Counted from the stretch's first letter, positions 46,480 through 58,373 are shown. The stretch: 64,000 bases of DNA from Erythroxylum novogranatense (GCA_029891385.1 CM057231.1:21917300-21981299), one strand, 5' to 3'. The notes: a model not told the origin generated them from the sequence alone. Numbers and translations are program-made.

Positions 46480-46905
46480 TGTAGGAAAATCCCGGTGTGT
46501 GCATCACATGCACACTGCATTTAAAAAACAAAATTTTTATTCCTAACCTTCCCAAAGCCGGGATCCATGTGTCATATAACAAACTCAAACCATAACGGCC
46601 AAAGGAGACTGCCTCTAACGGATCCACGCAGAGATCGGAGAACCTAACAAAGGCAAACCTTCGACGGGAATAGCTAGAATAAAGTAAAGACTGCTAGATC
46701 TTACCTTTGTTCTTGAAGAGCAATGGAGAAACGATGGAGAAGGAGAAGCTTGGTGAAGAAGAGAACTTGATGAAAGATGAAGAGGCGTAGGATTTCTCAA
46801 ATCCTATTTCAACACCCACGATCATCCACCCTTCTTTCTTCCTTTTTCATATGTCTTATAACCTTTTAAAGACACATTAAAGCTAATGGTGGAGGCTTGT
46901 CCACG

Positions 46906-46956
<51 letters not shown>

Positions 46957-48218
46957 TAATAATATATATATATGTATATAAATGTCAAGTGGTCCAACAC
47001 ACTGGTTCGGTTCTACCTACTCTGGGTCCCAAGATGAAAAACCACCTAAACTTTTTTCAGCAATATCGATGTCACGATCTCATCGGGACATATCTCGATC
47101 TCATCGGGATCTATTTAATTCCATTGCTCTCTATTTATTGGATCTCAGATAAAACTATTTTACTTAATTCTCCAGAATCACTTTTGTCGTGTGACCCATT
47201 AGGTTCGGTTATGTTGGCCACTTAGATTAACACTTAATCCGAGCAAGTCATGAGTGGTATCTAGCAACACATCATGACCCCTAATTGACCGAAAAGTAAT
47301 TGGTTTGACAAATGAACATATATTCATCATGAACCATATCACTTAACCTTTCCATAGACAATTTGTGTAATTCGTCCTTTCACCATGCTATACCACACTT
47401 GGTTCGAGTATGGGCAAAGTGTCAACTTTACTAGATCGACTACGCCAAATCTAGTCCAAGTGATATCGATTCTCATCCCGACTCATTACTTTATATGTCA
47501 TCAAGACACTCTTCATGACATATGAACTCCGACGAGATTTTCAAGTAATGACCTCGACAAGAGGTTATGGGTATCATCTTCGCTATCACGAAGTGGTGAA
47601 TCCTCTATTGGCAACTCAATTACCTTCGAATACCTCAAGTCGCACTCCAATCACCACCCTACGAAAGCGACTATGTAAGGCAACAAGGAATGGAGTCAAA
47701 GCACGTAATCAAGATTCAAGATATCCTTAAGACTTAAGTCTAAGGATATTTGCACCATCGCTATGATGAGATTATCACCGACATTAGAATAGACATCCAT
47801 GTGATGATCTCATAGCAGGTCATCCAACGTACTTACTACCTCTAGTAAGCATTCACATCTCATCCCTAAACATCCCATATTTACAGCTTCGAGATCCACT
47901 ACTTGATCAAATCAAGGAGCTTGAGATGTGCTAGTCTCCGGACATCATGTCCGGCTTCAATAATCCTACGACTAGGATAATTTAGATATTGACATAATTG
48001 CACATGATAGGAATCTCAGAGTATGATCACATCATAATTTCCTTCATGCTATGTCATATATCATGGACTTCATTAATTTGCTTATAGATCAATATACATT
48101 CATAAACAATGAACAGCAAAGTAATGAAATATGCCTTTCTTTATCTATTCATAAAGTATATGCATAATTTTGTACAAAACGCGCTAAAGGCGATTGCCTT
48201 TGTGGCACTACTCTAACA
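46480..48218 (-). repeat. 3' LTR of C1
   Basis: Begins TGTAGGAAAATC and ends CACTACTCTAACA on the plus strand; collinear with 60451-62257. Contains an (AC)n(AT)n microsatellite at 46909-46975. ORFs such as 47515-47730 are LTR sequence without domains. Confidence 0.9.
46909..46975. repeat. (AC)n/(AT)n microsatellite in C1 LTR
   Basis: About 15 AC units run into AT units. The partner LTR has (AT)n at 60893-60909 and (AC)n at 60953-60990, separated, so the repeat has rearranged between copies. Confidence 0.9.
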
Positions 48219-48232
48219 ATCTCCCACTTCGA
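48219..48232 (-). promoter_or_regulatory. Polypurine tract of C1
   Basis: The minus strand reads GAAGTGGGAGAT against the LTR start TGTTAGAGTAG. It is the typical copia PPT. Confidence 0.75.
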
Positions 48233-49000
48233 CCTAAAGCCAATCGTCTTGATATCTAATACCATAAAGAAAGTACATGAGAATCAAAACTCTTACGTGA
48301 CAATGGCTTTGTCAACGGATCGCAATATTCTCGCTGGGAATTCTCTCTATCCGACATCACCACGCCCAATGATCTCCTAATCGATGATATCGTGGAGTAC
48401 GTGTTTGGATCGTTGATGAGACCTTGGTTCTTTCGCTGATAATAGCCCCATTGTTGTCACAATACAATCAGATGGGCCCATCACGATTAGGAACCACACC
48501 AAGTTCAAGAATGAACTTCGATCCAAACCGCTTCCTTTCGTCGAAGCGGCAATGTACTCGCCTCGGTTGTTGAATCAGTGATCGCTCTTGTTTGGAACTC
48601 TTCCAACCGATCGCCCGCTGCTCGATGTGAATATATTACCCGATTGGGATTTGGAATCATCCTTATCAAATTGAAAACTGCATCAGATACCCGCCACTTT
48701 GAGATCTCCATCTCCATATATCAAGAAAACGCCCTTAGTCCTTCGCAAGTATTGAGGATATTCTCGATACCACCCAAATGACCTCACCAGATCCGATTGG
48801 TATCCGTCAGAATACTTAGAGCATATGATACATCGGGTCTCGACATAGCATAAAGATACATGATAGATCCCATCGTAGATGCATACGGATCATATTCATG
48901 TGCATCCTCTCATCTTGTGTCTTAGATTACATAGATTTCGAGAGTGTTATCCCATGAGTCATGTGAAGGTACCCTCTCTCGATTGTTCCATGCTAAACCT
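48233..49000 (-). pseudogene. C1 pol: RNase H domain
   Basis: On the minus strand a chain of short frames reads YLRRTKGVFLIYG, then FDKDDSKSQSG, then NRGEYIAAST and AKEPRSHQRSKHV and EIIGRGDVG. These are the conserved copia RNase H blocks (LRRTKD, DSKSQSG, TEAEYIAAS, AKEPRSHQ.SKH). At least five stops or shifts separate them. It ends just before the PPT. Several of the shifts fall at places where CAG/CTG would be expected, so some may be sequencing errors. Confidence 0.8.
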
Positions 49001-49860
49001 CTTCAAAGATCTTGTTTATGTATCGCTGATTGTGAAAGACCAAGCAACCTTTTTATCTATCTCTATAAATCTTTATCCCAAGGATATAAGTTGCTTCACC
49101 AAGGTCTTTCATGGCAAATTGTTTGACAACCAAATCTTCACAGATTGTAGATAGAGACATCGCTTCCTAGTAATAATATGTCATCTACATATAGCACGAG
49201 GAATACGATTGCAAATTCCACTAACCTTCTTATACACAAAGTATTCATCCGGATTTTGAGAAACCAAACTCTTTGATTACCTCATCAAACGGATATTCCA
49301 ACTCCTGGATGCTTGCTTCAATCCATAGATGGATTTCGAAGCTTGCATACCTTTTCGCCATTATAGAGGTGAAGCCCTCGGGTTGTGTCATATACACATC
49401 CTCGCCTAGATTTCCATTTAGAAAGTCGCCTTCACATCCATTTGTCATATCTCATAATCATAATGAGTGGCAATGGCTAGGAGTATCCTAATGGATTTAA
49501 GCATTGCTATTGGGCTGAAGGTCTCGTCGTAGTCAACTCCTTATCGTTGACGAAAACCTTTAGCCACAAGCCTTACTTTATAGGTAATCACATTACCATC
49601 CATGTCGGTTTTCTTTTTGAAAACCCATTTACACCCTATGGGTTTTATTCCTTCGGGTGCCTCAACCAAAGTCCATACTTGGTTTTCATATATGGAATCC
49701 ATTTCAGCTTTCATGGCATGAAGCCATTTCTCAGACTCTGAACTCTTCAGAACCTCTTCATAGGTGGTAGGCTCATTATCTTCTATGAGCAATATGTCAT
49801 TCTGTTCATTCACGAGAAATTCATATCTCTCGGGAACAGAGCGAACCTACGTGACTCACT
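49001..49860 (-). pseudogene. C1 pol: reverse transcriptase
   Basis: The upstream piece (49541-49813) reads TTYEEVLKSSESEKWLHAMK, NQVWTLVEAPEGIKPIGCKW and VRLVAKGFRQR, the RVT_2 start of Ty1/copia RT. The piece 49245-49448 reads DFLNGNLGEDVYMTQPEGF, the conserved FLNGxLxExVYMxQPEGF palm block. The YVDD region lies around 49180 (plus strand TCATCTACATATAG) and is followed by LGIKIYRDRxxK-like frames. Stops and shifts break it. RT would copy the element RNA into cDNA. Strong family match, certainly inactive as read. Confidence 0.88.
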
Positions 49861-50821
49861 TAATTTCGTGTGTTGTAGAAGGTCGAATCGTTACTTCATC
49901 CGATGAGTCACAGTTTGAGTTCAGAGCGATTGATCTCAAGGTCGTTTCGAGCATCTTGAACTTCTTCAAGTTCAATTTTGCTCCCACCGCCTTCTTGTAA
50001 AAGAAACTCTTTCTCTAAAGACAACATGCTTTGAAACAAACACCTTTTGTTCCTCAGCAAGGTAGAATTCATATCCCATTGTTTCTTTAGCATATCCTAC
50101 GAACAAACACTTGTCAGATTTTGCATCAAGTTTATCTGACTGTATCCGCTTCACATAAGCAGGACAACCCCAAACTTTCAAATGAGTAAGATAGGGTTTT
50201 TTGTTAGTCCACATATCATATAGAGTAACATCCATTGTCTTTGATGGAACTATGTTTAGCAAGTAAACAGCTGTCTCGAGTGCATACCCCCAAAAGGATT
50301 TTGGTAACTTTGCAAAGCCCATCATCGATCGTACCATGTCTAACAAGGTTAGATTTCACCTTTCAGCCACACCATTATGCTGTGGTGTGTAAGGAGGAGT
50401 CCATTGAGATAAAATCCCATTATCTCTGAGATAATCCAAAAACTGTTGGTCTAAGTATTCCCCACCACAATCGGATAGTAATGTCTTGATACTTTTCCCA
50501 AGTTGGTTTTCTACTTCATTTCTGAATTGTTTGAACTTTTCAAATGCTTCAGATTTGTATCTCATCGACATCTGGTACCCATATCGAGAATAATCATCGA
50601 TAAAGGTAATGAAGTAAAGACAACCACTTCTAGCATGGATGGACATCGAACCACATACATCCGAATGTATTAGGTCTAATACTCCAATGCTCGCTCACCC
50701 TTTCCTTAAAGGGTAACTTAGTCATCTTGCCTAATAAACAAGATTCACATGTGTCATATGATTCATAATCAAATGACCCTAAACTACCATTCTTATGGAG
50801 CTTAGCTATCGTCTGCCTCAT
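49861..50821 (-). pseudogene. C1 pol: integrase
   Basis: 50630-50821 is the GAG_pre-integrase piece (MRQTIAKLHKNG, YDTCESCLLGKMTKLPF) with the zinc-binding Cys residues. 50356-50646 is the catalytic core: FITFIDDYSRYGY holds the middle of the core, LLSDCGGEYLDQQF its second catalytic Asp with Glu nearby, and WTPPYTPQHNGVAER the third region. 49972-50346 carries MLDMVRSMMGFAKLPKSFWG, HLKVWGCPAYVKR and KCLFVGYAKETMGY, the copia integrase C-terminal part. Three frames are needed. Integrase would insert cDNA; here it is interrupted by frame changes. Confidence 0.9.
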
Positions 50822-51165
50822 TTATATGGCCAAGCATAATGCCATAAGTAAGTTGATTTTAAATTATCTCGCTTATGTCTTTTCGTGTCATTGACATTCA
50901 TAATTGGATGTGACATATCTAATATGTAAATTCCATTGCATAATGTACCAGTACCATAAAGCATTCCATTCAAACTAATAGAACAACCATTGTTACTAAA
51001 AATCAAATAGAAACCAGCTCTATTTAAACAAGAAACAGACAATATGTTCTTTGCTAAAAAAGGTACAAAATAGCATTCATCCAATTTAATTACAAGCCCA
51101 CTGGGGAGTGACAAAAAATAAGTGCCTACGGCTAATGCAGCAATTCTTGCTCCATAATAGCACAC
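50818..51165 (-). pseudogene. C1 pol: protease C-terminal part to pre-integrase linker
   Basis: The minus strand reads GARIAALAVGTYFLSLPSG, DECYFVPFLAKNILSVSCLN, then FSNNGCSISLNGMLYGTG. This matches the segment that follows the copia protease active site. It begins abruptly at the C2 junction (~51165). The protease start, WVLDT followed by a degraded TGCGSH-like segment, is on the other side of C2 at about 57510. Some 20-25 residues between appear lost. Confidence 0.82.
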
Positions 51166-51609
51166 TTGACAGTTCATAAGGATATCCCACTTGACAGTTC
51201 ATAGGTAATATTAACCATTGGGAATTCTCGGTTTGGTTAGTTCAATGATCATATCTCCATATGCATCATCTATATATGTAACTTAGTAAATGAGATCTAC
51301 TAATATCTATCCAATAGATACTATTACATATATATTGATCTAACCGGATCATAAAAGTCCTTGTTTGATGATCCTATGATCAAGAACATTTTAGATTAAA
51401 TCCTAAAGACTTGACTCTCATTATCATAATCTCCATTATGATGGCAAGTGTATAAATTTAATCAAGGACTTATCATATTAGAATAATAAACAATAAACGT
51501 AATATGATAATAAAATCATTTGCCATGTTATTAATCAAAATTAATAATCACAAAACTAAATTGTTCAATTCTATTACATAACGATTGGGTCATGGGCATA
51601 ATTCCAACA
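51165..51609 (-). repeat. 3' LTR part of C2 (first section only)
   Basis: Ends on the plus strand GGGCATAATTCCAACA, followed by the PPT (51610-51623). Near the C1 junction it carries an 18-bp direct repeat CACTTGACAGTTCATA(A)GG (51163-51181 and 51188-51205). The later LTR sections seen at 56504-57419 are absent. Confidence 0.7.
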
Positions 51610-51623
51610 ATCTCCCACTCGAC
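51610..51623 (-). promoter_or_regulatory. Polypurine tract of C2
   Basis: The minus strand reads GTCGAGTGGGAGAT against TGTTGG. It is the same class as C1's PPT. Confidence 0.75.
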
Positions 51624-52340
51624 CTAGACCCAATCACTCATGAACTTCAATCCTATCTTCCACTTCAGGCTTATCAAACTCCTTTGATCCAAGCGCTTAG
51701 TGAAGGGATCTGCAACATTCTCCTTTCCTTCAACCTTTGAATTTGAACGTCCTCACGCCAACAATTTCTCGAATCAAATGATACTTCGCAGTAACATGTT
51801 TCGATCTTTGATGTGACCTTGGTTCCTTAGCTGTGCAATAGCACCAAGATTGTCACACAATAAAGGAACAACTTCCTTTATCAAGGAACCACACCAAGTT
51901 CGCTAAGAACTTTTTCATCCAAATGTTTTCTTAGTCGCTTCACACGCAGTTTATGTATTACGCTTCAAGAATCGAATCACCATGATGAGCTTGTTTGGAA
52001 CTTTTCCAACTCACCGCTCCTCCATTCAAAGTGAAAATATAACCAGAGGTAGATTTGTTATCATCCTTATCTCGATGCAAAACTAGCATCAGTAGCCTAT
52101 TAGCTTTAATTCATAATTCCATATATGAGGAATTGGTCCTAGTTCTTCTCAAGTACTTAAGGATGGTTTTAACCACTTTCCAATGTTCCTCACTGGTTAC
52201 CTTGATACCGCATACTCCTAGCAGTAGGCTACATCAGTCTTGTACATGTCATGGTATACATGATAGCTCCCATCGCTACCGCATATGGGACCCTACTCAT
52301 GCGTTCTCTTTCTTCTAGGGTTTTAGGACAATCCTCCCTA
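51624..52340 (-). pseudogene. C2 pol: RNase H domain
   Basis: Broken frames on the minus strand give copia RNase H blocks, including a KEPRSHQRSKH-like segment (plus strand near 51800), CDNLGAIA-like (51850) and YLRRTRTN-like (52140). Stops are frequent. It is placed between RT and the PPT, as expected. Confidence 0.7.
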
Positions 52341-52842
52341 CTAAGAGAAATTCCAGTACCGATTGGTAGATAACCTTTTTTTTTTTTTTTTTTTTTGAAA
52401 TTTTCCATGTGATACCTTTTTTAAAATAGTATCAATGTACATGGATTGGGAAAGTCCTAACAGCTTTCTTGATCTATCTCTATAGATCTTGATTCCAAGA
52501 ATGTAAGCTGCTTCTCCCAAATCTTTTATGGAGAACTGTTCAGATAACCAAATCTTTGTCTTTTGCATGGCTGGTACATCATTTCCTATTAGCAATATGT
52601 CATCTACATACAGCACTAGGAAAATAACTACGCTCCCACTAACCTTCTTGTACACACATGGCTCTTCCTCGCATCTAACAAAGTCGAACTTTGCGATTGT
52701 TATATTGAAGTTTAATATTCCAACTTCGTGAAGCTTGCTTTAATCCATAAATGGATCTTTGTAGCTTACATATTTTATTAGGAGCAGATGGCAACGTGAA
52801 ACCTTCAGTTGAATCATATAGACATCTTCCTTGAGCTCTCCG
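52341..52842 (-). pseudogene. C2 pol: RT C-terminal part with YVDD
   Basis: The open piece reads VVIFLVLYVDDILLIGNDVP, then WLSEQFSIKDLGEAAYILGI, KIYRDRSRKLLGLSQSMYID: YVDD is the RT active-site motif, and the following blocks are canonical for Ty1/copia. A run of 21 T (52376-52396; A on the coding strand, giving a Lys run) breaks the frame after SHGKF. That A-tract is absent from related elements and is an insertion or a homopolymer artefact. The FLNGELKEDVYM-like palm block lies at 52750-52850 in another frame. Confidence 0.88.
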
Positions 52843-53859
52843 TTAAGAAGTCGCTTTCACGTCCATTTGCCATATCTCATAATCATAATACGCATTTATA
52901 GCAAGTAGAATCAATAGATTTGAGCATTGCCACGGGGAAAAAGTTTCATCATAATCAATACCTTCCTTTTGATTATATCCCTTGGCAACAAGACGGGCTT
53001 TATAGGTTTCAACATTCCCGTCCGCTCCAATTTTTTTCTTAAATACCCATTTACATCCTATGGGTTTTATATCCTTTGAGGGATCGACCAAAGTCCATAC
53101 TTTGTTGATTCTCATGGATTCTAATTCGGATTCCATGGCCTTAAACCACTTCTCACAATCTAGACTTGCCATAGCCTCTTCATAAGTCTTAGGGTCATCA
53201 TCAATATGATTATCTTCGTCACCTTGCACCATTAAGTTTAATCTATCTGGTGCACGACGATCCCTAATAGACCTTCTAAGAGGCTCATATATAATAGGTT
53301 CTTCCTCTACTTGATCTTGTTGTTGCACAGGTTCTTGGACAGGTTCATTAACCAATCCACTCACCTCAACGGTTGAGGCTGGTACCTTATGTGTTAATTT
53401 CAAGACATCAAGAAAAGGTTGCTCAACATGCATCTGATGCTCTTGAGCTTGTGTTGATTCATCAGAATCTTGAATTTCATCAAGATCTATTTCTACACCA
53501 TGACTTCCTTCATTAAGGAACTCCCTTTCTAAAAAGGTTGCATTTCTAGCCACAAACACTTTGTGTTCAGAAGAGAGATAGAAATAGTATCCCATAGTCT
53601 CCTTGGGATAACCAACAAATCTACACTTGTCAGATCTAGCTTCAAGCTTATCTGGCTGCAATCTCTTGACAAAAGTTGGACAACCCCAAACTTTCAAATG
53701 TTTTAAGTTAGGCTTATGTCCTTTCCATATCTCATATGGAGTTTTAGTGACTGCATTAGTAGGAACTTTGTTTAATAAATATGCAGCGGCTTCTAAAGCA
53801 TATCCCCATAGGAAGATAGGAAGATCAGTGAACCCCATCATGGTTCTTACCATATCCAA
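52843..53859 (-). pseudogene. C2 pol: integrase C-terminal part fused to RT N-terminal part
   Basis: At 338 residues this is the longest intact frame in the window. It begins MDMVRTMMGFTDLPIFLWGY, continues NLKHLKVWGCPTFVKR, KCRFVGYPKETMGYYFYL (integrase end), an acidic/variable linker with PVQEPVQQQDQVEEE, then LRRSIRDRRAPDRLN, TYEEAMASLDCEKWFKAM and IKPIGCKWVFKKK (RVT_2 start), ending LAINAYYDYEIWQMDVK with the RT block that carries the first catalytic Asp. In the intact polyprotein this is the IN-RT boundary. The frame is lost just afterwards, so it is not functional. Confidence 0.92.
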
Positions 53860-54360
53860 TAAGGTTCAATTTCTCCTTTCGGAAACACCATCAGGTTGTG
53901 GTGTGCTGGAGAAGTCCATCGAGACAAGATTCCATCTTGCCTTAGATAATCAATAAAATCATCACTAAGATACTCACCGCCATGGTCGATCTTAGTGCCT
54001 TTATACTCTTATCGGCTTGCTTTTCAACTTCACTACGAAATCTTTTGAACATTTCAAATGATTCGCACTTGTTTCATAACATACACAAATCCATATCTTG
54101 ACATATCATCGATGAAGGTGATAAAATAAGAATATCCACCTTTAGCTTGAACTTTCATCGCCCACATACATCAAGATGTATGAGTCCTAAAAGTTCACTA
54201 GCTCTCTCTCCAGCCCAAAGAAAGGAGATTTGGTCATTTTGCCTTTGAGACAAGATTCACAAGTTTCATATGATTCATAATCATATTGACCAAGACATCC
54301 TTCCTCGTGTAACTTGTTTACTCTTTTCTCACCAATATGACCAAGTCTACAATGCCAAAG
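53860..54360 (-). pseudogene. C2 pol: integrase core (degraded)
   Basis: Several short frames on the minus strand give KVQAKGGYSYFITFIDD-like, FRSEVEKQADKSI-like and WTSPAHHNLMVFPKG-like pieces, and a Cys-containing LVNKLHEEG...YESCLKGKMTKSP-like pre-integrase part near 54240. Stops and small deletions break every block. Catalytic residues cannot be confirmed. Confidence 0.7.
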
Positions 54361-54681
54361 TTAAGTTTGATTTGATTGATTATCTTTCTTCCTTTTATGA
54401 CCAGAAACATTCATAATTGGACAAACAATTATTTCAGGTAAGACATAAAGACCATATTGTAAATAACCACTGACATATAATTCATCACTATGAAATATAT
54501 TACATTGGTTATTCTTAAAGATTGTATGAAATACACGTTTGTCTAATGACGAAATGGAAACAATGTTCGAAACAAACTTAGGAACATAGTAACAATCTTC
54601 CAATAATAGAGTCTTTCCGTAGGCATAACAAGAGAAATAGTTCCTATACCAGAAAGCAAAGAACACTTGCTTCATTCCCAA
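54361..54681 (-). pseudogene. C2 pol: protease tail and pre-integrase segment
   Basis: The piece reads LEDCYYVPKFVSNIVSISSL, then FHTIFKNNQCNIFHSDELY and VCPIMNVSGHKRKKDNQ. It corresponds to the linker following copia protease, as in C1 at 50818-51165. Confidence 0.8.
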
Positions 54682-54705
54682 CTTGTAACTTTATTTCTCC
54701 CTTCT

Positions 54706-55068
54706 TTAATCTCCCATCGATCTTAAACCCCGCAACATATTGCAGATGTTAAAGCTACTATCGGTATCTAATACCCATTTAGTAGAATCAATAGTGGTTA
54801 AAGAAATCATGAAAACATTTTTCATAAATGTCCCACCTTGTTTCTTGCCTTTCAAAGTGCCCAAATACTCTGGGCGATACTTAAAATATGCATCCAATGC
54901 ATTAGCATCATCAATTCCCTCAAAAGGCTCTTCCTTCATGGGTTTATCGATTACATCGATAAATTTCTCGTGCATGAGAACAATTCTCAGATCGCGGTAC
55001 CAATCATCAAAATTGTTATCCGCTAGCTTGTTAGCATCAAGAATGCTTCGCAGTGATATAGTAGACAT
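54706..55068 (-). pseudogene. C2 gag with internal deletion, joined to protease start
   Basis: From the ATG at 55068 the minus strand reads MSTISLRSILDANKLADNNF and DDWYRDLRIVLMHEKFIDV, the N-terminal capsid region of TNT1-like gag. After YLGTLKGKKQGGTFMKNVF the frame passes straight into STKWVLDTDSSFNICNMLRG, the protease start (WVLDTG-like; the Gly after DT is replaced). Most of capsid and the zinc knuckle are missing, so an in-frame deletion of several hundred bases lies near 54850. The longer ORF start at 55122 lies in leader sequence. Neither capsid nor protease could work. Confidence 0.88.
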
Positions 55069-56490
55069 TTTGAGAAATCTAATAAAAGAGAATATTAAAA
55101 TAAGAACACAATCATATATCATTAGACATGGACTTTTATCTAAATGATATTACATCTTTAAAACATGAATGAGCCCCTTGGTTGTCAAGTCGTTACTCAT
55201 GCATAATTAAAGAGTGATAAATTGCCTATTTTATCATATAAAATTTTATAATAGGCTCAATACTAAATAGTCCCCTGGTTGTCAGGTCGTTCCTATTTGT
55301 ATAATTTAATTTATCCATCCAAGTGACGAAGAATTAATTAATTCTATACTCCCTAGGTAGTCTAGGCTAAAAATATAAAATTAAATAATTTTCTCTCACA
55401 CATGCATCATATGCAATAGAAAATATTATTTATTCCTGAATTACAAGTTACCCAGTTATCGTGTCATTCCTTGTAAACAAAAATAAATATTATTATCTAT
55501 TTGGGTGGAAAATTTCTTTTGATAAAATATCATATATTATATCAAAATAAATTCTATAATTTTAAAGGTCAAGATTTTATGCTATTAAAACAATTTTAAT
55601 AACACTAGTGATCATATCACCTTATAAATAACATTTAATGCCATGCTATTTCAATTATATTTAACAAGTTACCGTGCACACAACATATGGTTAAACAAAC
55701 TTTTAAACCAAATATTTGTTTTTAATTAAAAACAAACTTTCTATTATGTTGTGTGTACGTTCATCATCTGTTAAAACCCTTTTAACCAAATTCATTTAAC
55801 AACTTTCTGTTACATTATTATGTGCCGTGAATGTCAATGTGCATAGATGCATTAAATGATTTTCATTAAAAAAAAACACAGCAACTACTGCATTCCTTTA
55901 CTTCCATGCTAAAGCATACATGCAATAGTTATCTAGAAAGATTACGCAAACAGACAAATGGATTTATACAGGTAATAAATACATTCTGTGAAACCAATTT
56001 CACAGTGTAGCCTATTGTCCACTGTACACGTTATAACAAAAACCATGCTTATGTTTATACATCTGTCCAAATACCAGTGTACTGCATGTTTTTCCAATTG
56101 TTTATAACGTGTAAAGGGTACAGGTTGACACTCAACATATGTCAAAACAAACCCTTGCATTACTCATGCTTACAACACCTTTTAGAAGCATTTAATGCAT
56201 GTACCGTGGACATAACATTTGTCCAAAGGCTTTGAATGAGTTTATCATTTTTCACAGTGGATGTTCCACTGTCTATCCATTTAATAACACAACCTTTTAA
56301 AACACTTTCAACGGTTCTTCGTTTTTGTTATATCAACGAAAAATGAAGAATGACTATGGATTGCAGTGGTTCGATTTCGGTGAAACCCATTTCACAAAAC
56401 ACAAGATTTTCTCATCCATATTAAATGAACATACAATAAAATATGCAAATCCGTGGTCATTTGTCAAGTATGAAATAAACGCAAAATTGA
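55069..56490 (-). other. C2 leader, ~1.4 kb
   Basis: No gene is seen. AT-rich, with recurring CCTTGGTTGTCA/GTCGTT words (55178-55300) and TTTCACAGTG/CACTGT words (55980-56280). C1 also has a very long leader. The ORFs at 56325-56552 and 55942-56160 have no domain. Confidence 0.65.
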
Positions 56491-56501
56491 CTCTGATACC
56501 A
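56491..56501 (-). promoter_or_regulatory. Primer binding site of C2
   Basis: The minus strand reads TGGTATCAGAG, a perfect match to the plant initiator tRNA-Met type site, two bases inside the LTR. Confidence 0.88.
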
Positions 56502-56503
56502 AT

Positions 56504-57419
56504 TGAAGGATCGCAATACGCAGCGGAAATTAAAATTGCAATCACATATTGATCTATTGCATTTAATAATCATACTCAAATCAGAACATACAGATGAATA
56601 AATACCTGGAAATGACGATTACTCGATTCGAAACTTCGAAAACACGAAGTCTCTATGTTTTCCAAACCAAAAAATATATCCCGTTTTCAACACTTGATAT
56701 GGCTATGATTAATTTGAAGAACCTTTCTTCAAATATTTATTTTCTCTTGTTTTGATTTTATTCACGTAAACAATTACGAAAACAAAATCAATGTTTTCTC
56801 TTAACTGTTTCTAAAACACACTCTCTTCTTAACTTTGTTTCTTATCCTCTCGTATATCTCAATTAGTAAATGAGATTCAAAAAACATATATAAGAGTTAC
56901 ACTTTGTATCTCATCGCACAAAAACCGAAAAACAGTTTCTGTGATTTTACTCTTCTCCTTTTCATGCACGTTAGTCATAAATGAAACATCACAATGCTTC
57001 GTTCATAAACGACGCCTCCTTTTATAACCTTTACAACGTTTATTGTTTTGGTTAACGATAAAACAAAAAAAACAATAAATCACCTCGCGTCTTTCTTTCT
57101 TTTTTTTTTAATTAATAAATAATTATCATTTATAAAATAAAATAAAATAAAACTATTTTATTTTATTATTATTTCTAAAATGAAATAAAATAAAACTATT
57201 TTATTTTATTCATTTATTTTGTACAAGAGAATTTCAAATATTAATTATATTTTCTGTGCTAGCAAAAATATAATAATATGCCATATAGATTATTTAATAA
57301 ATTATCTCATAATAAATTAAATAATCATAAACGAAATATTACACTCGTAAGTGTGTGACCACATAGGTTCATCACTAAGCCGGTAGTAATTAATCTAATT
57401 AATTACTAATCAAGGTTGG
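56504..57419 (-). repeat. 5' LTR part of C2 (later sections only)
   Basis: Begins TGAAGGATCGC next to the primer site. On the minus strand it has a TATA box TATAAAAGG (57018-57027). At 57130-57230 ATTTTATTTTATT words form near-palindromic AT repeats. At the far end it lacks the TGTTGG start and instead meets C1 sequence at 57420. Confidence 0.75.
57018..57027 (-). promoter_or_regulatory. TATA box of C2 LTR
   Basis: The minus strand reads GGTTATAAAAGGAGG, a consensus plant TATA. It is the strongest core-promoter sequence among the copia elements here. Confidence 0.6.
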
Positions 57420-58373
57420 ATTAGCCGTAGGCACTCTGCTCATCGTCCTCGAGGCCTCAGATATCATTGCATATATGTGAGCCACAACCGTATCTAATAC
57501 CCATATGTTATGGTCGTAAGCAGATAACCTCAATGACAAACATACCAAGAAGTCGACGATCCGATGCCTTCTTCGCTTCAATTCTTCCAGATAGACTTTT
57601 TATAGCTTCGCCAGGTGGCCGCCTTGCCACAATTGAAGCAAGTTCCTTTTAGTTCAGTTTCTTTGATTTTCTTCTTGGCTACACTTCCTTTTGGTTTCTT
57701 AGACCTTTTCTTCTTCAGTTTCTTTTTCTTTGAACTAGAAGAAGGAGTCCACCACAAGCACTGCCTTGCTATCCTTCTTGATAGCTTGCTCATTGTCTCG
57801 AAAGCAGATTGATCAACTCGTGGATTGTCGTGGATATTTGGTTCATCCGATAGTTTAACACAAACCGTGAATAACTATCGACATCCAACTAGAATTAAGT
57901 CAACACTTAATTCATAATCCATAACAAAACCTAAGACACCAACCTCTCAATATACTCATTCATCTTCATTGCATCATCGATCGCAGATGAACTCGAGTCA
58001 TCTTAGTAGTGAAGAGTAGCCTCGAGGTCTCGAACCTTTCAGACCGAGCTTGCTCATCAAAAAGATCCCTAAGATGAAACACTATGGTATTAGCATCCAT
58101 AGAATCATGCTGCTTCAACAACTCTGGTGACATAGATGCGAGCATAATGCAGGTAGCCATGTCACTGTCTTTGAGATGCTTACGATATGCTTTCTGATCC
58201 TCATCAGAAGCATCAACAGCAGGTGGATCAGGAAGTGAAACGTCGAGGACATAACCCAGTTCCTCAGATCTGAGAACAATTCTCAGATTTCTCAGCCAAT
58301 CAAGAAAGTTGGGTCCAGTTAATTTATTCGAATCCATTAGTGAGCGCAAGTTCATAGTGGAAGTCATCTTCAA
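57420..58373 (-). pseudogene. C1 gag and protease start
   Basis: From ATG near 58367 the minus strand reads MTSTMNLRSLMDSNKLTGPN, FLDWLRNLRIVLRSEE, then LKDSDMATCIMLASMSPELL and LFDEQARSERFETSRLL, the TNT1-like gag (UBN2-type) fold. After a frame loss near 57966, 57578-57793 gives a Lys-rich stretch and CFNCGKAATWRSYKK, a decayed CCHC zinc knuckle. 57420-57560 reads NIWVLDT and then a degraded protease active-site segment. C2 interrupts directly afterwards. Capsid would form the particle, the knuckle bind RNA. Confident family call, non-functional. Confidence 0.88.

Larger units (their letters stand above)
51165..57419 (-). mobile_element. Element C2: second Ty1/copia element, nested in C1, with split LTRs
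   Basis: Gag, PR, IN, RT and RNase H lie in order on the minus strand. The 3' LTR part (about 51165-51609) begins on the minus strand TGTTGGAATTATGCCC; the 5' LTR part (56504-57419) is next to the primer site. The two parts are not copies of each other: the left looks like the first section of a normal LTR and the right like its later section. No target duplication was found. C1 coding sequence lies on both sides. Confidence 0.8.

Noticed and set aside
46909..46975. AC/AT repeat as a regulatory Z-DNA element
   Set aside because: Simple microsatellite that differs between the two LTR copies; nothing points to function.
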